A stretch of DNA of 64,000 nt, from assembly GCF_016093545.1 (NCBI RefSeq), contig NZ_JADKYX010000020.1, forward strand, positions 62,001 through 126,000, given 5' to 3'. The notes under the pieces were generated by a model, which was given only the letters and a program-made list of their open reading frames with translations, was not told where the DNA came from and made no database searches. Origin of the DNA: Massilia rhizosphaerae (lineage in GTDB: Bacteria; Pseudomonadota; Gammaproteobacteria; Burkholderiales; Burkholderiaceae_D). The translations under genes were made by a program, and so were the position numbers. Position 1 is the stretch's first letter; every line of letters begins with the position of its first letter. This document shows positions 1 through 7,206 of the stretch, piece after piece.

Positions 1-1381
1 GCCGGAACCATTCGCCGGCAATGCCCTGCATGAACGCGACCGGGATGAACACGGCCATGATCGAGAACGTCGTCGAGGCGACGGCCATGCCGATCTCGGC
101 GGTGCCTTCGAGCGCGGCGGTGCGGCGGTCGGCCCCCGCTTCCATGTGGCGCACGATGTTTTCGCGCACCACGATGGCATCGTCGATCAGCACGCCGATC
201 GCCAGCGACAGGCCGAGCAGCGTCATGAAGTTCAGCGTGAAGCCGCACAGCCACACGGCGATGAACGCGGCCAGCACCGACGTCGGCAGCGACAGCGCCG
301 TGATCAGGGTGGAACGCCAGGAATTCAGGAACGCGTACACGACGAAGATGGTCAGCACGGCGCCGAACACGAGCGACTCGATCACGTTGTTCAGGCTGCG
401 CTGCGCGTCGTCGCCGCCGTCGCGCGTCACGTCCAGTCTGGTGCCCTTCGGCAGTTCCTTGTTGATGTCGTCGACCATCGCGCGCACCCTCTTGGCGATG
501 CCCACGGTCGACGCTTCGCGCGAGCGGATGATCGAGATGCCGACGTTGGACTTGCCGCTACGCATCGAGTAGCTCTCGATGTCGGCGAAGCCGTCCTTCA
601 CGTCCGCGACCTGGTTCAGGCGCACGATCGTGTCGCCGTTGCGCTTGACGACGACCTGCGAGAAGTCTTCCGGATGCGCGATGCGGCCGACGAGGCGGAT
701 GCCCTTTTCGTCCAGTTCGCTGCGCACCTTGCCGACCGGCGCGTTCGTGTTCTGGCGCGCCAGCGCATTCGTCACGTCGCTGACCGACACGTTATATTCG
801 CGCATCTTTTGCGCGTGCAGCAGCACGGACAGTTCGCGCCTGAGCGAACCGTTGACCTGCACGTTGGCGACACCGTCGATGGCGCGCAGGCGGTCCGCGA
901 GCTTGTCCTCGGCCAGGCGCGAAATCTCGGCATGGCTCAGCGTGGTGGACGACAGCGCCAGGTTCATGATCGGCTGGGCCGACGGGTCCACGCGCCGCAG
1001 CACCGGCTCGCGCATCTCGACCGGCAGCTTGTAGCGCACGCCGGCGATCGCGTTGCGCACGTCGTCCGACGCCTCGATCAGGTTGCGCTTGAAGTCGAAC
1101 TGCAGCACGATCGTCGCGCTGCCTTCGTTCGCGTAGGAATCGATTTCCGTGACGCCGGTGATCGCCTGCATCGGCTTTTCGAGACGCTCGAGCAATTCGC
1201 GCTCGCTCGTCTCGGGCGACGCGCCCGGATACGGAATCGTGACCACGATGATCGGGATTTCGACGTCCGGATTCTGGTTCACGCGCAGCTTGGAGAGCGC
1301 GAGCAGGCCCATGCACATCATGCCGATGACGAGCACGATCGTGGCGATGGGCTTCTTGACACTGAAATTGGAAAGGAACAT
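1..1381 (-). CDS. RND efflux transporter permease, N-terminal part (cut by window edge)
   Basis: Inner-membrane proton-driven pump subunit of a tripartite RND efflux system. The reading frame starts at ATG 1381 and stays open to base 1, so about 460 residues are visible and the C-terminal half or more lies outside. The translation begins MFLSNFSVKKPIATIVLVIG, the typical first transmembrane helix of AcrB/MdtB-type permeases, followed by a porter-domain start with PDVEIP and PGASPE motifs. A GGGGAA ribosome site lies about 7 bases upstream. It follows the adaptor gene by 15 bp on the same strand, so the two form one transcript. Substrate cannot be told from the sequence. Family assignment is firm; the exact subfamily is not. 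Confidence 0.93.
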   Translation of the reverse strand, partial: MFLSNFSVKKPIATIVLVIGMMCMGLLALSKLRVNQNPDVEIPIIVVTIPYPGASPETSERELLERLEKPMQAITGVTEIDSYANEGSATIVLQFDFKRNLIEASDDVRNAIAGVRYKLPVEMREPVLRRVDPSAQPIMNLALSSTTLSHAEISRLAEDKLADRLRAIDGVANVQVNGSLRRELSVLLHAQKMREYNVSVSDVTNALARQNTNAPVGKVRSELDEKGIRLVGRIAHPEDFSQVVVKRNGDTIVRLNQVADVKDGFADIESYSMRSGKSNVGISIIRSREASTVGIAKRVRAMVDDINKELPKGTRLDVTRDGGDDAQRSLNNVIESLVFGAVLTIFVVYAFLNSWRSTLITALSLPTSVLAAFIAVWLCGFTLNFMTLLGLSLAIGVLIDDAIVVRENIVRHMEAGADRRTAALEGTAEIGMAVASTTFSIMAVFIPVAFMQGIAGEWFR

Positions 1382-1396
1382 TGCAAATTCCCCGGT

Positions 1397-2563
1397 TTAT
1401 TTGGCCGGCGCCGGATTGCTGGCCGCGCTGGCGACGCGCGCCGCCGCCAATTCGACCTGCTGGCCGTCCTTCAGGCTCGAGTTCGGGTGGCGCAGCACGG
1501 TGTCGCCCGCCGCCAGGCCGCTCTTGACCTCGAAGCCGCCGCTGCGCGGGTCGCGCGGCCCCACCGCCAGGTCGACCTTGTCCAGCGCATTGCCCTTGAG
1601 CTTCCAGGCATACGTCTTGTCGCCGTCGCGCACGAGGGCGGATTCGGGCAGCATCAGCGCGTCGGACAGCTCGGCGTCGATGTGGCCTTCCGCGTACAGG
1701 CCGGCCACGCGCGGGCGGGTATCGCCCGTAAAGCCGACGAGCACCTCGACCTGGCGGGTGACGTCGTTGGCGCTCGGGTCGATGCGCTTGACGATGCCGC
1801 TAAACTTTTGATCACCGTAACCGTTCACGCGGAACATGACAGGCTGGCCGACCTTGACGGCGGCGATCTTGTCCGAGGACACCTGGCCCTCGAAGCGCAT
1901 GCTCGTCGGATCGATCACCTTCAGCAATTCCTTGCCGATGGCGGCCGTATCGCCCGGCGACACCTTGCGGTCGGACACGATGCCGTCGAACGGGGCGCGC
2001 ACGACGGTGCGGGTCACCTGCTGCTGGGCGGCGACGAGGCGCGCACGCGCGGCCGACACGTCGCTCTGGGCATTGTTGCGGCGCACTTCCGCATCGTCCA
2101 GCGCCTGGGCGGACGTCATGCCGGACGCGCGCAGCGTCTTGAGGCGGTCGAGCGAGCGCTGCGACTGGTCGAAGGCCTGGGTCGCGGCGCGCAGGGCTTC
2201 CTGGGCGGACATCAGGCTGTCGCGGATGGACGTCTCGTCGAGCTTGACGAGCACGTCGCCCTTCTTGACCGGATCGCCGTTTTCTTTCAGCACCTGCAGC
2301 ACGATGGCGGACACTTCCGCGCGCAAGTCGGCCCTGCGTTCCGGCTGGATCGAACCCGTGATCACGGGGCCGTTTGCCAGGGTGCTGCTCTGTACGGTCA
2401 ATACATCCTCGGGCGAAACGAGCAGCCGGACGGGCTTGCCATCCTTCTGCTTGCCGTCCGCCTGCGCGGCGGCGGCGCCTGGCTTGGCCGGGTCCTTGTC
2501 GTGTTTGCCGCACGCACTGAGTGCGGAAGCAATAGCAAGGAAGATTATAGTTTTGCGCAACAT
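1397..2563 (-). CDS. RND efflux periplasmic adaptor (membrane fusion protein), lipoprotein
   Basis: Periplasmic adaptor linking the RND permease to an outer-membrane channel; 388 residues, normal for the HlyD/AcrA family. The N-terminus is a lipoprotein signal with lipobox LSAC (Cys18), so it is probably acylated and anchored in the inner membrane. The body shows the family order: a biotinyl-lipoyl half-domain near residues 80-110, a coiled-coil hairpin rich in Ala, Arg and Gln (about 110-175), the second lipoyl half with VRAPFDGIVSDR, then beta-barrel and membrane-proximal domains. Start ATG 2563 has a GGGGGAA ribosome site about 9 bases upstream. First gene of a two-gene operon with the permease; no outer-membrane channel gene or repressor is visible on this side. 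Confidence 0.93.
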   Translation of the reverse strand: MLRKTIIFLAIASALSACGKHDKDPAKPGAAAAQADGKQKDGKPVRLLVSPEDVLTVQSSTLANGPVITGSIQPERRADLRAEVSAIVLQVLKENGDPVKKGDVLVKLDETSIRDSLMSAQEALRAATQAFDQSQRSLDRLKTLRASGMTSAQALDDAEVRRNNAQSDVSAARARLVAAQQQVTRTVVRAPFDGIVSDRKVSPGDTAAIGKELLKVIDPTSMRFEGQVSSDKIAAVKVGQPVMFRVNGYGDQKFSGIVKRIDPSANDVTRQVEVLVGFTGDTRPRVAGLYAEGHIDAELSDALMLPESALVRDGDKTYAWKLKGNALDKVDLAVGPRDPRSGGFEVKSGLAAGDTVLRHPNSSLKDGQQVELAAARVASAASNPAPAK

Positions 2564-2794
2564 TTCTTGGTTCCCCCGAGATGGACTCGTTACCTGTAAA
2601 AATAAGAATAGAAAAGGCCAGCGGGCAGTATCAATGAGGCCGTCATGAGCGTCAATTGACGGTTCGGCAAAGCGCGGTTTTGGTGGGATGAACTGCAGAT
2701 AGGCGGGATGAAATGCGTTTGGCCGAGGTTGGAATGCGCGACGAAACGGACAGGCGGACGTCCGGGTGGACGGCGGGGATGGTGTGCAGTCATC

Positions 2795-2818
2795 GGGTCC
2801 CCGCGCAGGCGGGGACCC
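2795..2818. repeat. REP-like hairpin downstream of the divergent-PAP2 gene
   Basis: A perfect 10-bp inverted repeat, GGGTCCCCGC and GCGGGGACCC, around a 4-base loop. It begins 7 bases past the stop codon of the minus-strand gene at 2826-3245. There is no T tract, so it is not a classical intrinsic terminator. GC-rich hairpins of this kind are commonly dispersed in proteobacterial genomes as REP-like elements and may protect 3' ends. Confidence 0.6.
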
Positions 2819-2825
2819 AAGTAAA

Positions 2826-3245
2826 TTACTTGGAGAACAGGTGGTACACGAGATTCCCCATCAGGATCCCGGTCACGATGCCGCCGCCGATCTCGACCAG
2901 CGTGTGGCCCATGCGCTCGCGCAAGGTGGTGTGGCCGCCCGTGTCCGCGGCCAGGCGGTTGATGGCGGCGGCCTGGCGGCCGACGTGCCGGCGCAGGCTG
3001 TTGGCGTCGATCATGACGATGAAGCACAAGGTGACGGCCACGCCGAACGCCGGGTGGCCGATGCCCTCGCGCAGCGCGATCAGGGTCGCCATGCTCGTGA
3101 CGGTGGCGCTGTGGTTGCTCGGAAAGCCGCCATTGCCGACGAGATTGAACGCCCAGCGCCGCTGGCGCGCGCTATTGATGAGGAATTTGATCGGGCCGAC
3201 CACGAGCCAGGTCAGCACCGGGGTGACCAGATAAGAAAAATCCAT
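2826..3245 (-). CDS. Divergent PAP2 family protein (DUF212)
   Basis: Small integral membrane protein of about 139 residues related to phosphatidic-acid phosphatase type 2 enzymes. Visible family marks are the N-terminal membrane segment (SYLVTPVLTWLVVGPIKF), the RQRRWAF stretch, and the GGFPSNHSA motif that corresponds to the PAP2 phosphatase signature with its Ser-Asn-His. A second conserved block, IDANSLRRHVGRQA, follows. The frame is open upstream to 3293, but the ATG at 3245 (MDFSYLV) is preferred because family members begin there. Substrate unknown. It is alone on its strand, divergent from the DUF475 gene. Confidence 0.85.
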   Translation of the reverse strand: MDFSYLVTPVLTWLVVGPIKFLINSARQRRWAFNLVGNGGFPSNHSATVTSMATLIALREGIGHPAFGVAVTLCFIVMIDANSLRRHVGRQAAAINRLAADTGGHTTLRERMGHTLVEIGGGIVTGILMGNLVYHLFSK

Positions 3246-3442
3246 GCGAAATCCATTCAGGCTGAAATAGGAAGGCGTGACGCCGGGCGGCATTATCGCA
3301 GATGCGATGTTGCGTGAGCAATTCGGCGAGGACGGCCCGGCGTCGTTGTCAAGACGGCATTCGATGCGCCCGCCACGGTGTGAACCGGGTTAATATGCGC
3401 GTTGTGGTGTTTCAGTCAATGTAGCTTACCGGGGAGGAGTGC

Positions 3443-4483
3443 ATGCAACATTTCAGGTTGTCGTTCGTGGTCGCCGCCGTCCTGCTGGCGCTGGCCGGCT
3501 GGTGGGGCTTTTCCCACGGCGGGGCCGCCGGACTCGTGCAGGGGCTGTGGATCGCCGCCGTGCTGGGCGTGCTCGAGATCTCGCTCTCGTTCGACAACGC
3601 GGTCGTCAACGCCTCCGTCCTGCGCAACTGGAACGCATTCTGGCAAAAACTGTTCCTCACGGCCGGCATCGTCGTCGCCGTGTTCGGCATGCGCCTGCTG
3701 TTTCCGCTGCTGATCGTGTCGGTGGCGACGGGGCTCGGCCTCGTCGACGTCTGGCACATGGCGGTCCACAGTCCGGCCGAGTACGCCCGCAACCTGACGT
3801 CGCGCCACGCCGAAGTGGCCGCGTTCGGCGGCGCGTTCCTGCTGCTGGTCTTCCTCAACTTCCTGTTCGACGAAGAAAAGGAACTCCACTGGCTGGGCTG
3901 GATCGAAGAAAAGGTCGGCAAGTACGGCTCGGAAGGCTTCGCCATCCTGCTCACCCTGCTCGCCGCGTTCGGCTGCATGAGCCTCGTGCCGCAGGAGCGC
4001 AAGCTGTCCGTGCTGATCGCGGGCGTCGTCGGCGTGCTCGTGTACGTGGGCGTGAACTGGTTTTCCGGCCTGCTGGAGGAAGAGGAAGCCGATCCGGCCG
4101 TCGGCAAGCTGATTTCGCAGGGCAGCATCGGCGGCTTCATCTACCTCGAAGTGCTGGACGCGTCGTTCAGCTTCGACGGCGTGATCGGCGCGTTCGCGAT
4201 CACGAACGACGTCGTCGTGATCATGCTGGGCCTCGCCATCGGCGCGATGTTCGTGCGGTCGCTGACCGTGTTCCTCGTGCACAAGGGCACGCTGGAAGAA
4301 TTCGTTTTCCTCGAGCACGGCGCGCACTACGCGATCGGCATCCTGGCCCTGATCATGTTCGCCAGCGTCGAGTACGAGATCCCGGAATGGTTCACCGGCC
4401 TGTCCGGCGTGGCCTTCATCCTGGTCTCGCTGTGGTCGTCGATCCGCTACAAGAAGCGCGAAGCGCTCGAATCGGCGACTTGA
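3443..4483 (+). CDS. DUF475 (TerC-superfamily) integral membrane protein
   Basis: Polytopic inner-membrane protein of 346 residues with about nine hydrophobic segments. Two intramembrane acidic patches mark the TerC-like fold: LEISLSFDNAVVNA (Glu45, Asp51, Asn52) and a second EVLDASFSFDGVIGAF near residues 236-250. TerC relatives are thought to bind or move divalent metal ions, and Ter proteins are linked to tellurite and envelope stress. A strong GGGGAGGAG ribosome site lies just before ATG 3443. The TerD-family gene follows after 33 bp on the same strand, so the pair is almost certainly co-transcribed. Function beyond metal or stress homeostasis is inference. Confidence 0.88.
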   Translation: MQHFRLSFVVAAVLLALAGWWGFSHGGAAGLVQGLWIAAVLGVLEISLSFDNAVVNASVLRNWNAFWQKLFLTAGIVVAVFGMRLLFPLLIVSVATGLGLVDVWHMAVHSPAEYARNLTSRHAEVAAFGGAFLLLVFLNFLFDEEKELHWLGWIEEKVGKYGSEGFAILLTLLAAFGCMSLVPQERKLSVLIAGVVGVLVYVGVNWFSGLLEEEEADPAVGKLISQGSIGGFIYLEVLDASFSFDGVIGAFAITNDVVVIMLGLAIGAMFVRSLTVFLVHKGTLEEFVFLEHGAHYAIGILALIMFASVEYEIPEWFTGLSGVAFILVSLWSSIRYKKREALESAT

Positions 4484-4516
4484 AACTTTAGTCCCTATCC
4501 AAAGAAAGGAAGCAAG

Positions 4517-5092
4517 ATGGCGATCAGTTTGCAAAAAGGCGGCAACGTCAACCTGTCCAAGGAAGATCCGAACCTCAAGAAGGTCATCGTCGGCCTCGGC
4601 TGGGATCCGCGCGCGACCGACGGCGCCACCTTCGACCTCGACGGCAGCGCCTTCCTGCTGCGCGGCGACGGCAAGGTGCGCGGCGATGCCGACTTCATCT
4701 TCTACAACAACCTGAAGTCCAGCGACGGCGCCGTCACGCACACGGGCGACAACCGCACGGGCCAGGGCGAAGGCGACGACGAGCGCATCGTCGTCGACCT
4801 CACGCGGGTGCCGCCGGACATCGAGAAAATCGCGTTCTCCGTCACCATCCACGAAGCCGAGCAGCGCCGCCAGAACTTCGGCCAGGTGGCGCGCGCCTTC
4901 ATCCGCTGCCTGAACGCGGACGGCGAACGCGAGATCGCCCGCTACGACCTGTCGGAAGACAGCTCGACGGAAACGGCGATGATCTTCGGCGAGCTCTACC
5001 GCTACGGCAACGAGTGGAAATTCCGCGCAGTCGGCCAAGGCTACAACGGCGGGCTCGGACCGCTCGCCCGCTCGTTCGGGGTGAACGCGTAA
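4517..5092 (+). CDS. TerD family protein
   Basis: Soluble cytoplasmic protein of 191 residues, the normal single-domain length for the TerD family. The N-terminal MAISLQKGGNVNLSKE and GLGWDPR motifs are diagnostic, and the block NRTGQGEGDDERIVVDL carries the acidic residues that bind calcium in known TerD proteins. TerD proteins act in tellurite resistance, colicin/phage resistance and other envelope stresses, and are thought to work with TerC-type membrane partners; here the partner would be the DUF475 protein 33 bp upstream. Ribosome site AAGGAAG lies about 4 bases before ATG. No terA, terB, terE or terZ is nearby, so this is a minimal Ter pair. Confidence 0.93.
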   Translation: MAISLQKGGNVNLSKEDPNLKKVIVGLGWDPRATDGATFDLDGSAFLLRGDGKVRGDADFIFYNNLKSSDGAVTHTGDNRTGQGEGDDERIVVDLTRVPPDIEKIAFSVTIHEAEQRRQNFGQVARAFIRCLNADGEREIARYDLSEDSSTETAMIFGELYRYGNEWKFRAVGQGYNGGLGPLARSFGVNA

Positions 5093-5177
5093 GTTTGGTC
5101 TAATTGACAATCGGCGCGCCCGTGTCAGAATGGGCGCGCTTCGTCACGTCCGTTATCTCAACCACCGCCTTCCGATC

Positions 5178-5582
5178 ATGCCCAAGACCCTGCCGCGCCG
5201 CGCCATCGCCATCCTCGCCTCCGTCGTCATCGCCGCCGCTGCGCTGTTCGCCCTGTACACGTGGATCGTGCTGCACTGGTCGTATTCGGAAGGCGAACGG
5301 GCCGGCTATCTGCAAAAGCTGTCGCGCAAGGGCTGGCTGTGCAAGACGTGGGAGGGCGAGCTCCTGCTGTCGAGCATGCCCGGCGCGATTCCCGAGCGCT
5401 TCAATTTCACCGTGCGCGACGAGAACGTCGTGCGCCAGCTGCAGGCCGCCATGGGCCAGCGCGTGCAGCTGACGTATGCGCAGCACGTCGGCGTGCCGAC
5501 CTCGTGCTTCGGCGAGACGGAATACTTCGTCGAGAAGGCCGTCGTCGGCGGATCGAATCCGGTGGCGCCCAGCAATATGTGA
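5178..5582 (+). CDS. Conserved hypothetical membrane-anchored protein
   Basis: Product of 134 residues from ATG 5178; the frame is open further upstream to 5130 but the earlier stretch looks non-coding. One N-terminal transmembrane helix (about residues 8-31) leads into a small, probably periplasmic domain with recognisable conserved blocks: YSEGERAGYLQK, SRKGWLCKTWEGEL and GVPTSCFGETEYFV. I recall similar proteins of unknown function in other betaproteobacteria, but cannot name a biochemical role. Two Cys residues (in WLCKTW and TSCFGE) might form a disulfide. No clear Shine-Dalgarno site is visible. It lies 85 bp after terD on the same strand. Confidence 0.7.
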   Translation: MPKTLPRRAIAILASVVIAAAALFALYTWIVLHWSYSEGERAGYLQKLSRKGWLCKTWEGELLLSSMPGAIPERFNFTVRDENVVRQLQAAMGQRVQLTYAQHVGVPTSCFGETEYFVEKAVVGGSNPVAPSNM

Positions 5583-5594
5583 CGTTTTGCCACG

Positions 5595-5617
5595 GAAATG
5601 TTAGACGCAAACATTTC
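5595..5617. promoter_or_regulatory. Inverted repeat upstream of the halogenase-like gene
   Basis: A perfect 8-bp inverted repeat, GAAATGTT and AACATTTC, with a 7-base spacer. It sits 13 bp after the preceding stop codon and about 63 bp before the halogenase ATG. It is AT-rich compared with its surroundings and could be a regulator binding site. The binding protein is unknown. Confidence 0.4.
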
Positions 5618-5679
5618 TATTGCCGCCCCGCTCGCCCTCCCCTACACTCTCCTGAAACGGCAAGACGTCAGGAGACAAC

Positions 5680-7182
5680 ATGCAACAAAACCCCATCCGT
5701 AAAGTCGTCATCGTGGGCGGCGGCACCGCCGGCTGGATGACCGCGGCCCCGCTCGCCCAGCGGCTCGGCCGGCACTGCGAGATCGTGCTGGTGGAATCGC
5801 CGGAGATCGGCACGATCGGCGTCGGCGAAGCCACCTTGCCGACGATCCGCTTCTACAACAGCGCCCTCGGGCTGGACCACGCCGACTTCATCAGGAAGAC
5901 CCAGGCCACCTTCAAGCTCGGCATCGAGTTCAAGGACTGGGGCCACGTCGGCAACCGCTTCTTCCACGGCTTCGGCGACTTCGGTCCGGCCCTCGACGGG
6001 ATCGCGCCGCACCATTACTGGCTGCGCCTCGCGCGCACCTTCGACCAGATGCCGGACCTGGAAAACTGGTCCGTGGCATCGCGGATGGCGCGCGAGAACA
6101 AATTCGCGATGCCGACCGATGCGCAGCCTGGCGTCACGAACGCTTTTTCGTTCGGCTACCAGTTCGACGCCGGGCTGTACGCCGCCTACCTGCGCGATTA
6201 CGCGCTGGCGCGCGGCGCCAAGCGGGTCGAGGGATTGATCACCGGCGTCGACCAGCATCCGGAGACCGGATTCGTCACGAGCCTGCGCCTCGCCGACGGC
6301 CGCACCCTCGACGGCGACCTGTTCATCGACTGCTCGGGCTTCCGCGGCCTGCTGATCGAAGGCACGCTGAAGGCGGGCTACGAGGACTGGAGCGAGCAAC
6401 TGCCCTGCAACAGCGCCCTCGCCGTCCCGTGCGCCCGCGTGGAGCCGCTCACGCCCTACACCCGTTCGACGGCCAAGGGCTCGGGCTGGCTCTGGCGCAT
6501 CCCGCTGCAGCACCGCACGGGCAACGGCCACGTCTACAGCAATGCGTTCACGACGGACGACGCCGCGCGCCAGGAGCTGCTCGACGGCCTCGACGGCAAA
6601 GCGCTGGACGAGCCGCGCCAGCTGCGCTTCGTCACCGGGAAGCGCAAGAACTCGTGGGTCAAGAACGTCGTGGCGATCGGCCTGTCGGCCGGCTTCGTCG
6701 AACCGCTGGAGTCGACCAGCATCAGCCTGATCGAAACGGCCGTCGGCAAGCTGATCGAGCTGTGGCCGGACCGCGATTGCCCTCCCGGGCTGGCGGCCGA
6801 ATTCAACCGGGCGATCGGCAGCCGCTACGAGTCGATCCGCGACTTCATCATCATGCACTACAAGCTGACGAAGCGTGACGACACCGAATTCTGGCGCTAT
6901 TGCGCGAACATGGCCATCCCCGATTCGCTCGCGCACCAGATCGAGTTGTTCCGCACGACGGGCCGCGTGACGATCCTCGACCGCGACGGTTTCGCCGAGC
7001 CCTCGTTCGTGTCGATGCTGATGGGCCTGGGCATCGTGCCCGAACGCTACAATCCGTTCGTGGACGAAGCCGACATGCGCCAGGTGCACGGCCACTTTGC
7101 CGGGCTGCGCGACCTCATCGGGCAGACGGTGGCGAAGATGCCGGGGCATGGGGCGTACCTGGAAAAGAACGCCAAGGCCTGA
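5680..7182 (+). CDS. Flavin-dependent tryptophan halogenase-family protein
   Basis: Predicted FADH2-dependent halogenase-fold enzyme of 500 residues, the normal length for PrnA/RebH relatives. The N-terminal FAD-binding motif is VVIVGGGTAGW (residues 9-19), followed by IGVGEAT (46-52). Lys79 in ATFKLGIEF sits at exactly the position of the catalytic lysine of PrnA/RebH. The signature GWLWRIP corresponds to the family WxWxIP motif, and FVEPLESTSI contains the conserved glutamate region near the chloride site. A ribosome site AGGAGA lies 6 bases upstream. It stands alone, with no flavin reductase, peptide synthetase or tryptophan pathway gene beside it, so the natural substrate is unknown and may not be free tryptophan. 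Confidence 0.92.
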   Translation: MQQNPIRKVVIVGGGTAGWMTAAPLAQRLGRHCEIVLVESPEIGTIGVGEATLPTIRFYNSALGLDHADFIRKTQATFKLGIEFKDWGHVGNRFFHGFGDFGPALDGIAPHHYWLRLARTFDQMPDLENWSVASRMARENKFAMPTDAQPGVTNAFSFGYQFDAGLYAAYLRDYALARGAKRVEGLITGVDQHPETGFVTSLRLADGRTLDGDLFIDCSGFRGLLIEGTLKAGYEDWSEQLPCNSALAVPCARVEPLTPYTRSTAKGSGWLWRIPLQHRTGNGHVYSNAFTTDDAARQELLDGLDGKALDEPRQLRFVTGKRKNSWVKNVVAIGLSAGFVEPLESTSISLIETAVGKLIELWPDRDCPPGLAAEFNRAIGSRYESIRDFIIMHYKLTKRDDTEFWRYCANMAIPDSLAHQIELFRTTGRVTILDRDGFAEPSFVSMLMGLGIVPERYNPFVDEADMRQVHGHFAGLRDLIGQTVAKMPGHGAYLEKNAKA

Positions 7183-7206
7183 CGGCGCAGGCCCGTCACG
7201 GGCCGG

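Noticed and set aside
146..2599. An 817-residue open frame on the plus strand opposite the efflux genes
   Set aside because: Its translation is His/Arg/Asp-rich low-complexity sequence, a known by-product of GC-rich coding DNA read antisense. The minus strand encodes clear RND adaptor and permease proteins.
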